From NCBI RefSeq assembly GCF_046630445.1, contig NC_092336.1, positions 505,067,001-505,131,000 of the forward strand: a stretch of 64,000 bases of DNA, read 5' to 3'. This DNA comes from Rutidosis leptorrhynchoides. Taxonomy: Eukaryota; Streptophyta; Magnoliopsida; Asterales; Asteraceae. Numbering within the stretch: position 1 is the stretch's first letter; every line of letters begins with the position of its first letter. The notes under the pieces are model-generated. The model was not told the DNA's origin, ran no database searches, and saw only the letters and a list, made by a program, of their open reading frames with translations. The position numbers were made by a program, and so were the translations under genes. Below are positions 33,094 to 44,914 of this stretch, piece by piece.

Positions 33094-34266
33094 ACTGAAA
33101 GGGGTGAATCTTCATCCCAAGCTCGCAATGCTCCTGCTGAAAATGCGAAACAACAGGAGGTGGATAACTACTACAAACAAGATATACCTCATCCAGTCAT
33201 GACATTTTCTGATATGCACTTGGAAGATTTGCACCCGAACCTGAGATTTGACAGACTTTGGATAGATTATCCAAAATACCAAAGGGGTTTGCATACTCTT
33301 CATTCTAAAGTTGTTGAGGTACCTAGGGTCATAGAATGGGGACCATTAGAAGCTGTAGAATTGGCCGGGCCAATTAGGAAATTACTTGCACAGAGGTATG
33401 GTAATTCTACTTTTAACGACTGGGTACGTTTATTCACCATGCGTAGACCTGTATATAAAGTATGGTGTGAAGAATTGTTGTGTAGTATAGAATTAAATGA
33501 TCGGATAGCTAGTTTAACCGATCGATCTTTTATTAGATTTTTGTTAGGAGGTTCGATGCGCCACATGTCTTTACTAGACATGGCTCAGGCTTTACGTATA
33601 TATACGCCTGAGGAGTTAGCATCTGCCGATTATAGAGGGTTGATACTAAATGGTAGAAAGATAGATGAAAATTTTGATACACATGGTGTATGGAGTCAAA
33701 TGACAAGCCATCACCGATTCAAAGGGGGAAATTACTCTTATTTGGATATAGATAGAGCTGAATTAAGAGTAATTCATAGGTTTTTAGCTAATTCGATTAC
33801 ACAAAGAGGTAAGAACAAGGAAAAGGTAAATGAACAGGATTTGTTTTACCATATGTGTATTCGAGACCCACAAAGCGCTGTAAGTATACTTTATTGTGTG
33901 GGTTATTATTTATCAGCTATGGTTAGGGGGATGAGACTGCATAGCATAATAGGAGGTGGTATATTTATTACTTTGATTGCTGAATATCTCGGTGTGGATA
34001 TAAGTCGGGGGGGATTATTAGTCGAAGAACCAAAACCCCGCGATACAATAGGTTTAAATGTATACCATGGTGCGAAGGTTTTGAAGAGGCGAAATAACGC
34101 CGCAGTACAATACCATGGTATACATCCACAGGTTGAGAGAAACCAACAGCAAGGTAATGTAGGAGGGGGAAATGAAATGCAAGAAATGCAAAGGTTTATA
34201 GCTTCACAGGAGTACGAAAATGCTAGAAATAGAGCATTTGAAGATTGGCAAGTTCATCAAAACTAA
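33094..34266 (+). CDS. R5 3' ORF, Athila ORF-type protein in env position
   Basis: About 390 codons are open from a TTG at 33088; the first in-frame ATG encodes the Met of MTFSDMHLEDLHP. Sequence segments include RFLLGGSMRHMSLLDMAQAL, RIYTPEELASADY, a central ITQRGKNKEKVNEQDLFYHM region, and a moderately hydrophobic SIIGGGIFITLIAEYLGVD. This pattern resembles the family annotated as Athila ORF or putative plant transposon protein in plant elements. I have it from memory, so the family call is moderate. There is no signal peptide or clear membrane anchor, so an envelope role is not supported. Expression probably depends on splicing from 31245. No internal stop. Confidence 0.65.
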   Translation, partial: TERGESSSQARNAPAENAKQQEVDNYYKQDIPHPVMTFSDMHLEDLHPNLRFDRLWIDYPKYQRGLHTLHSKVVEVPRVIEWGPLEAVELAGPIRKLLAQRYGNSTFNDWVRLFTMRRPVYKVWCEELLCSIELNDRIASLTDRSFIRFLLGGSMRHMSLLDMAQALRIYTPEELASADYRGLILNGRKIDENFDTHGVWSQMTSHHRFKGGNYSYLDIDRAELRVIHRFLANSITQRGKNKEKVNEQDLFYHMCIRDPQSAVSILYCVGYYLSAMVRGMRLHSIIGGGIFITLIAEYLGVDISRGGLLVEEPKPRDTIGLNVYHGAKVLKRRNNAAVQYHGIHPQVERNQQQGNVGGGNEMQEMQRFIASQEYENARNRAFEDWQVHQN

Positions 34267-36519
34267 ATCATAGCTTATTGCCAACATATAGGTAGAAACT
34301 ATATTCCTACTCCATCGCCCATATTTCCTCCCTGGTCTATAGAGATTCAACCACTGTATCCTACGTATAACCCAGCCGAAGCATTTTATAGCACCTATGG
34401 TTATGCATGGAACCCCTACTGGTATCAGTATCATCCCTAGTCTACTTAGTTTTTTTTTTTGTTTTTTTATTTGTAATGTTGATACATTTAATACTTATGT
34501 TGGATTTGTAATAGTTTTATTATTTTCTAAATTTTATTATTAGATTTTAATAATTTTTGAATGTGGGGTAATATACCAAACTTCAAAAATATGTATATAT
34601 GTTTGCAGTTTATCTTATGTACACAACAGGGTAAAACAACGCATTTTCAAAGACTGGCATTAAGTTCAGCAAAAGCAACTAATTTTGACGACAAGATGCA
34701 AAATATATGTGAAATAACAACAAGACGGAATGAACAAATGATGTGCACCATTTATCATTCAGCAAATAAACGCCAATATATTTGGAAACTTTGGTAAAAT
34801 TTAATCATTTTCACACAAATCACCCTCAATAATTTAAATTGTTACTAATTCCTTGCAAATGAGGGCATTGCAAGATCTTAAGTGTGGGAAGGGGTTAAAT
34901 TCTTTCGAATTTTTAAAATTTTTATCTTAAACGCTTGGTTACCATTAAAAAAAAATACTAGTAAAGTAGTAGTTGTATTAGAATCTAGTGCTCTCTGATA
35001 ATAAAGAACAGCCCTAGTCTTATATACTGACTACCCAATTCTAGTAAAAAATTTCAAAATTTTCAATTAAATGAACTCAAAATCATGTTTATACATATTT
35101 ATGAATGATAAAACTAGGTTTTAACACCGAAATTATTGTTACCTCGGAAAGGACATAAATTGAGAAACAAACCAAAATGTTAAAATTCATTTAAAATGGA
35201 ATAGAGGACAATAAAAAGGAAAATAAAAGCCAAGTATGGGAAAATTTACCAAGATATTTTAAACATATGTCACATATTTCTGTAACAAATAACTGAAAAT
35301 ACTTTTGCTTTGGACTAAACTAAACTGTTTTACCCGATGAAAGAAAAGAAGAGATGGATCTACACGATGAATCAATTCCATCATTAAAAGGAAGTAAAGT
35401 CTTCCGAAAAAGAAACGCGCTTCTTGATTTAGGTCAGGAAGTTGTCGTCCAGACCAACTGTAGGTTGACGAAAAACCTAGAAAAGTCATCACTAAAATCA
35501 GCAGAAAATCCACGGACCTCAGCATTAAACAGGGTCGCCAAGTGGTCAGATTTATCCTAACCATGAGAAGGATTTATCTCGTACAATGGGGGGCACCATA
35601 CAAATTAGCTGGATAAGACTAATGAATCAGATCCCCAGAAAGGATAATCTCCTTAAAAGATCAAAAATCAGCTTTTAAGCCTGATATTACTCAATCCTAG
35701 AGATTGACCTTAAAGATTGAGAATTCAAACTCATGGAATTCAATGATATCTAAACTCGAGCTTGAACGAGAAAATATTTTGATAAAATTACAAACCAATT
35801 TGTTTTCTGACAACCCTATTTTCAATGCGTTCATTACCATTGAACGTAAAATCCTAGGAATTCACCTGGAATTCATTAGGTCACCTGAACCAAATCGGAT
35901 GTCAACCGTAAGAACGGTGGTTGCATAGTGGTCAAAGACAGGACCTTGTGCCAGACCGGAAAATTATAAGGGTAAGCTTTACTATTGCTCCTACCAAGGA
36001 TAGTAATTGCGTCCGACATGTTATAGACCATAATTAAAAGCATGTCAGGGGACATTGCCTTAACAGTTGCTTGTTCAACGCTTTCCTTTACAACCGGATG
36101 GTAGTTTACCGAAAGGTAATATACAGGACAAGTAAACTGGACGTGTTGCTTTCCAAATACAAGGTTAGCAAGTGGCTGACACAAAACCATAAGTTTTGAG
36201 CTAAAATTTTCAAATCTGAAACCCACCAAACCCACAAAAATATTTTGCAAACACCGGTGAAGGGTTATTCCAGAAAACTTATCTAGGGTAAAAACTAGAT
36301 TTAATTTTCAAAAGATCAAATGTTTTCAAAAAGATCCAATTTCCTTAATGGATCTAAATTTTTATAGTCATGTGGGACTGTAAACCATATCGTTACTACC
36401 ATTGTTTATACCGCCGTATAGAAATCACTGATGTACAAAGTGTGAAGAATAAAGAAGTGATTCTAGTATTTCAAGACGATATTGCTTGAGAACAAGCAAC
36501 GCTCAAGTGTGGAAATATT
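34267..36519 (+). other. R5 3' untranslated region
   Basis: 2.25 kb without a supportable gene. The open frames at 34561-34797, 35354-35560 and 35704-35928 have no motif. One more copy of the CCGAAATTA-type repeat lies at about 35110-35165. AAGTGTGGAAATATT directly before the 3' LTR is the probable polypurine tract. Confidence 0.6.
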
Positions 36520-38509
36520 TGATAATGCTAAAAACGAACATATATTTCATAGCATTATTCCTCAAGAAAGACAAGCTTTTAGTTGCAATTGTTCTTTTTA
36601 CAAGTGATATTCGTTTAAATAATAAAAGGTGAAGACAAAAGACAGATTCGACGAATTGAAGACGCAAATGACCAAAAAGCTCAAAAGTACAAAAGACAAT
36701 CAAAGAGGTTCCAATTATTGATAAGAAACGTCTCGAAATTACAAGAGTACAAGATTCAAAACGCAAAGTACAAGATATTAAATTGTACGCAAGGACGTTC
36801 GAAAATCCGGAACCGGGACCAGAGTCAACTCTCAACGCTCGACGCAACGGACTAATAATTACAAGTTAACTATGTATATAAATATAATATAATATATAAT
36901 TAATTATATAAATTATATATATATTATATTTATATAATAAACCGTCAGTAAACAAAGAGCCAAAATGGAGTGAGCTGTAATTACAAACTCCGTGACTCGC
37001 GGAGTTTGAAGAAGGAATGGGCCGCGAGTCGCGGAGCCCCAAAAACTGAAACTCCCTATAAAGCCCAACGAATTCTGATCATTTTTTCATCCAATATCCA
37101 TCAATCTCTCTATCTATATACGTAATATTTATATTTATAATTTATATTTTAATTTTAATTTTAATTTTAATCCTAATAATAAGGGTATGTTAGTAAATGT
37201 TGTAAGGGTGTAAGTCGAAATTCTGTCCGTGTAACGCTACGCTATTTTTAATCATTGTAAGTTATGTTCAACCTTTTTAATTTAATGTCTCGTAGCTAAG
37301 TTATTATTATGCTTATTTAAATCCGAAGTAATCATGATGTTGGGCTAATTACTAAAATTGGGTAATTGGGCTTTGTACCATAATTGGGGTTTGGATAAAA
37401 GAACGACACTTGTGGAAATTAGACTATGGATTATTAATGGGTTTTATATTAACTAAACAATACCTTGTTAATTTAATATACAAACTTATAATTCGACATA
37501 TTTATATATAACCACATACGCTTGACTGGGTACGGTGGGCGGGATATCTATAAATACCAATAATTATTCATTTTACCGGATACGGAACTGGATTAATAGT
37601 TAATAGACTTGTTGAAACAGGGGTGAATTACATTCAAGGGTAATTGGTGTAATTGTTAACAAAGTAGTAAAACCTTGGTTTACACGCAGTCGATAACCTG
37701 GTGTATTCATTAAACAAAGTATTAAAACCTTGTTACAATTCGAATCCCCAATTAGTTGGAATATTTGACTTCGGGAATAAGAATAATTTGACGAAGGCTT
37801 TCGCTCTTTATATTTATGACTGATGGACTATTATGGACAAAATCCGTATGGACATATTAAATAATCCAGGACAAAGGACAATTAACCCATGGGCATAAAA
37901 CTAAAATCAACACGTCAAACATCGTGATTACGGAAGTTTAAATAAGCATAATTCTTTTATTTCATATTTAATTTCCTTTATTTTATATTTAATTGCACTT
38001 CTAATTATCGCATTTTTATTGTTATTGTATTTAATTGCACTTTTAATTATCGTACTTTTTAATTATCGCAAGTTTATTTTATCGCACTTTTATTATTCGC
38101 AATTTCATTATCGTTATTTACTTTACGCTTTAAATTAAGTCTTGTATTTATTTATTATTTTACATTTGGTTTTAACTGCGACTAAAGTTTTAAAATCGAC
38201 AAACCGGTCATTAAACGGTAAAAACCCCCCTTTATAACAATAATATTACTTATATATGTATTTGTATTTTTATAAAAGTAAACTAATATAGCGTTAAGCT
38301 TTGTTTAAAGATTTTCCCTGTGAAACGAACCGGACTTACTAAAAACTACACTACTGTACGATTAGGTACACTGCCTATAAGTGTTGTAGCAAGGTTTAAG
38401 TATATCCATTCTCTAAATAAATAAATATCTTGTGTAAAATTGTATCGTATTTATTAGTATTTCCTGCTAAAAATTAATATTATTTTATATCCCTTAGCTT
38501 TAACTATCA
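36520..38509 (+). repeat. R5 3' LTR
   Basis: 1990 bp, TGATAATG...AACTATCA, aligned end to end with 21620-23617. It has the same promoter palindromes, with CTCCGTGACTCGCGGAG in place of the CpG form. Confidence 0.93.
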
Positions 38510-38783
38510 GGATTAAAGCTTAATGTTTACATGCATACGCTATTGATAGCATTCGTGATTTTCAACTTATATTATGTCGCAAGTTATTTCATTTATACTT
38601 TACAACTTCTGTAAACTTAAACTAGTTGTCGAACCGTTTGGTAACTTAAAACTTTGCAAGTCATACACGTTTCAAATGAATGCGACATAATTTTGGTCAA
38701 ACGCGTCTCATTTAGGGACTATGACCACGTAACTGGACCTAAGTTGACGGCGCCGTCAATGGTGATTTTGTCGGGTCGTCACA
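38510..38783 (+). repeat. R2 3' LTR, terminal part
   Basis: This continues the R2 3' LTR after R5 and matches 990-1262. It ends GTCGTCACA at 38783. What follows is R1 gag, so R2 is inserted in R1. The expected TSD is about TCCCC (38784-38788); its partner lies left of the window. Confidence 0.88.
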
Positions 38784-40477
38784 TCCCCTCTTTGGAATCA
38801 GCCTCCAACTTTCCTTTAAAACTTCTATCACGACGATCCAAGCGTCTTATTCTCTTAGCTTGTTTCTCAGTTAGCTTTTTGAGATCAGCAGCTTCTTTCT
38901 TCGATTTCTCAAGTTCAGTGGTCAATTCACCCGCTTTAGCTTTCAAATCATTAACCTCATTCTTCTTCTCCTTGTTTTAGGCAGTTAAATCATCAACTTT
39001 ATTAACCAGGCCGAGCACAGTGGCCTGAAGGTTCACAAAAACAGGATCGGTAGTTGCAAGAGCCAACGAACTACCCTCCTGTATAGAAACAACTTGTGGT
39101 GGTTGAACTTGTTGAGTTGGTTAAGTAGGTGGCACTGGAGGTGCTTGAGATTGTTGAGTTATAGGCACCTTAGTTTGAGGAGTAGCAGTTTGAGATGCTG
39201 AAGCTCCATCCTCCTTACATGTGCCCTCTTCCTCTTCGGCCTCCTCAATGGTTCATTCTTCGGAACCTCCCTCCTTTTCAATGACATCAAAATATCACCA
39301 CCTTCAGTCACATCAACCTCGTCCTCCAAAGTATAATTCTCCAAGTTATCAGCAATCCGAGCAGACTGAGAACCAACTTCTCGAACCTCTTCTTCATCAT
39401 CCGACTCCGTAAGCACCGGAGCAATATCTTCCTTACCTGAATCACTATCGTCGTTCCTCCACATTCTAGGATTACGTGCCACATAATCAGCCTTCAACAG
39501 ATGTCCAAACAATGGACGATTCGGTGGAGCCGGCTTACCCCTGTAAAAGATCTTTCTTCTCACCATCTCATCAGTCATAATGTTTAACTCAATACGATCT
39601 GAATCCTCCTTGATGAGCTCGTTATGTTGAGAATCTATCACAAGCTGAAAAAATCTCGGATATAACAGATAGGGATCAGACTTAAATTTGTTATTCTCCA
39701 CCAAGTAATCAAACACCATGCCAGAGAAGTTGAACGGCAAGTTCAGAATCAAAGCAACCATAGTTGACTGCATCACTGAGTTCAGTTCATCATGACCTTC
39801 TCTCCCTGAGCTTAAACGGTGACTACAACATGAGCGAGATAACGAAATGTCGGACAAAACCCATACTTAAGCACCTTTGACTTGGTCAAATCCCCAGTAT
39901 AACCAGCTCTTTGGAGACAACCTTTAACCAGTCCCATATTTAACCTGCTCTTCATCTCAGCAAAGTCACTGAATTCCCATAACCTTCGGATGTGCCCTTC
40001 AGTAACAACAATAGGCTTCCCTTGAACAGTGCTATTCAAAACATCTACCCGACGATCACCATCCATTGTTTTAGAAAGAGACACGTTCTTCCAGAACTCA
40101 CGTTGATGTGAGATATAAGCAGGCACATCATGAAAGATTGCCTTGTAGATGTGAGACCTCTCTAAAAACTCCATAATCCCATGATAATCAGCTAGAGACT
40201 CAATCTTGTTCAAATTAGCCAGCATGTTGTTGTTGCGACCCACCTGAAGCTCGTTGTTGTGTTCAGTGGCCTTCTTCGATCTAGACTTAGTCACACGCCT
40301 TGGTTTAGATCTCTTGTCAGCACGAGGACGATCGGAACCAGAGCCGATAGCCTCAGCAGTGGTACTGGAAGAACGTGTATCCGTGCGGTTGTAGTAACCG
40401 GGTGATGTAACCGTACGGTTGCAGTGTGCAACCGTACGGTTGTATTCTTGGTCAAATCTGGGCAGTAAACTGCACAA
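38784..40477 (-). pseudogene. R1 gag-like gene, broken and truncated by R2
   Basis: Read on the minus strand from 40477. The N-terminal segment is unusual: it includes three NRT repeats encoded by palindromic DNA (40380-40445), followed by a basic stretch. The core reads HDVPAYISHQREFWKNVSLS, GKPIVVTEGHIRRLWEFSDF and LQRAGYTGDLTKSKVLKYGF. After a frameshift near 39830 it continues with SSGREGHDELNSVMQ, LNLPFNFSGMVFDYLVENN and DPYLLYPRFFQLVIDSQ. Acidic and basic linkers (SDDEEEV, RRPKRKR) and a heptad-like region to 38800 (ELTTELEKS, KLTEKQAKRIRR) follow, with stops. This is the gag-like family common in composite and other dicot LTR elements, called from memory. R2 cuts it at 38783. Confidence 0.65.
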
Positions 40478-40703
40478 AAACTAGGGTTTTGGCTTTGATT
40501 GGTTCTAGCACTCGATCTGGATCAAAAAGTTAATGTTTTTAACGTTCAAAACACTCATTTTGATCAGATTAACACTTTGATTTAACAAAAACACAAACAA
40601 ACACTTAAAAAATCTTAGATTTAGTGATTTTTCAACAAAAACACCAAACCCCAAACTTTTTAATCGATTTTGACACAAAACCGATCATTTAATCAATCAC
40701 ACA
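40478..40703 (-). other. R1 untranslated leader
   Basis: AT-rich, between the PBS and the gag start on the minus strand. No ORF. Confidence 0.6.
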
Positions 40704-40716
40704 AGCTCTGATACCA
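40704..40716 (-). other. R1 primer-binding site
   Basis: On the minus strand TGGTATCAGAGCT follows the LTR end CCTACA after two bases. It is the initiator Met-tRNA type. Confidence 0.85.
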
Positions 40717-40718
40717 CT

Positions 40719-41121
40719 TGTAGGATCGTGTAAACCGGATTAAACGATCTTGTATTCAATATCTAGTGCGAAAAAACTCGATATTGGGTTTTATATTCAA
40801 AACACACAATATTACTTTGATCTTGATATGATAATCGACTTTTAGGTGATAAAGATCAACCAAAACGAATGCTACAAGATTAGGGAAGTTTAAACGTTTA
40901 GGATAGGTTAGGATTCGTAACCCTAACAATGAACCTGTAATTCCCATTATATATACACAGCATGTGCAACCGTGCGGTTGCATTCTGCAACCGTGCGGTT
41001 GCCTAGTGTACCCGTACGGATGCATTCCTGCATCCGTGCGGTTGCATTCCAATAGTGAAAGTTAAACGTTAAAGCATTTCGACTTGATCGTAATGAACTC
41101 GGGGGCTATAATGCACCAACA
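40719..41121 (-). repeat. R1 5' LTR
   Basis: 403 bp, on the minus strand TGTTGGTGCATT...GATCCTACA. It has a TATA box at 40954-40947 and palindromes upstream of it (40965-41046). The start is related to that of S7. Confidence 0.85.
40947..41046 (-). promoter_or_regulatory. R1 promoter: TATA box with palindrome series
   Basis: On the minus strand TATATAAT (40954-40947) lies about 10 bp downstream of a perfect palindrome at 40965-40982 (TGCAACCG, two bases, CGGTTGCA). A second copy is at 40987-41002, then CCGTACGG at 41012-41019, then a damaged copy at 41030-41046. Confidence 0.72.
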
Positions 41122-41371
41122 ACAGTGATACAAAATAATATAATTAAAAACAGTACAAAAAGTAAGTGTATCATTTGACAACAAGAGGGTATTAATTTAC
41201 CCTTTAGAATGTTACTCCTTGTTCACAAGTTTATATATAAATATGGAGCAAATGAGCTTTGTCCAACATAATGAATATTCATCTTTACAAACCTAATTAC
41301 TCTTATTGTATGTTTCCTCTTGAACCAACTTACATATCATAGTTTGATATTTATTAATTACGAGTAAAAAG
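41122..41371 (+). promoter_or_regulatory. GH1 gene proximal promoter
   Basis: 250 bp between the R1 LTR and the GH1 ATG. TATATATAA at 41232-41240 is the likely TATA box, giving an A-rich leader of roughly 100 nt. Any promoter sequence further upstream has been displaced by the R1/R2 stack. Confidence 0.55.
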
Positions 41372-44228
<2,857 letters not shown>

Positions 44229-44433
44229 GTAAGTATTTGCTATTTACTTTCAGGAATAATATACCTCACCGCACAAATCCTTTTCATATTTATCATTAAA
44301 TTTTCTTCCAAAATAACACTTTCTTCACATAACTAAACCATGACATCCATGTCACACTCCATATAAAAACGAAGACCCACTATATAATTTAATAGAGATT
44401 ATACATTTAGCGGTCACTCAAATTTGTCAAAAT
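44229..44433 (+). other. GH1 intron 5 start
   Basis: Intron sequence from the donor at 44229 up to the C1 insertion. No feature beyond the donor. Confidence 0.6.
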
Positions 44434-44753
44434 TGTTATAATTCAGTAGGCTTATAACTACCTTTAGTGATTTGATTCTTGATGTTATAATTCAGTAGGC
44501 TTATAACTACCTTTAGTGATTTGATTCTTGATTTAGAATACTAATAATGAAGTGTAAGAACAAAGATGATAATGGAGAGAAAGAAAGAAACACTTTGTAA
44601 GTGTGAGAAATGGTGCAAGTTTAATGTTTGCATTCATGAGTATTTATAGCCTAAAATCTCAATATAAAAATACATACTTTGTGTACTAAAATTGACTATA
44701 TGTATACACCAAAATTGACTATCCATATCTATATTATTATTATTATTATAACA
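44434..44753 (-). repeat. C1 3' LTR
   Basis: TGTTATAATTCAG...TATAACA in plus orientation. The first 49 bp are tandemly duplicated (44434-44482 and 44483-44531). In element orientation this duplication is at the U5 end. Confidence 0.95.
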
Positions 44754-44763
44754 CTCCCCCTTG
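44754..44763 (-). other. C1 polypurine tract
   Basis: On the minus strand CAAGGGGGAG lies directly against the 3' LTR start TGTTATAAT. Confidence 0.85.
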
Positions 44764-44914
44764 GATAGCAATTTTATTTTGTTGAAGATCAACTATAAAT
44801 TACTGCCTCGTTAAAAACCTTGCTAAAGAAAACCCAGTGGGAAAAAACTTTAGCTAAGGGAAAAAGAGTGCAGCATGGAGTTGACTCCCCCTCAAGTAGA
44901 CATCGCTTCAGCTG

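Larger units (their letters stand above)
21620..38509 (+). mobile_element. R5: Athila-like Ty3/gypsy retrotransposon
   Basis: The element is 16.9 kb, with LTRs TGATAATG...AACTATCA (21620-23617 and 36520-38509) differing at roughly 20 positions by eye, about 1%. The flanks are AGATT (21615-21619) and GGATT (38510-38514), a 5-bp TSD with one mutation; the intact R2 5' LTR has GGATT at this place. Order: LTR, PBS, long leader, gag-protease-RT N-terminus, RT, RNase H, integrase, a small Cys/His ORF, a candidate intron, a large 3' ORF, a long 3' UTR, LTR. Two stops and one frameshift in pol make this copy defective. The RT sequence FMDDFSVFG and protease ADLGASINLMP mark the Athila-type branch. 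Confidence 0.93.
38784..41121 (-). mobile_element. R1: LTR element on the minus strand, visible 5' half
   Basis: 5' LTR 40719-41121, PBS 40704-40716, a leader of about 220 bp, and the gag pseudogene. R2 interrupts the rest, which must continue left of position 1. The right boundary is 249 bp upstream of the GH1 start codon and in divergent orientation to it. Confidence 0.8.

Noticed and set aside
33094..34266. R5 3' ORF as a retroviral envelope
   Set aside because: No signal peptide, clear transmembrane anchor or furin-like site; only the position fits.
35876..36250. 124-codon minus-strand frame before the R5 3' LTR
   Set aside because: No motif and antisense in a 3' UTR; no supporting copy.
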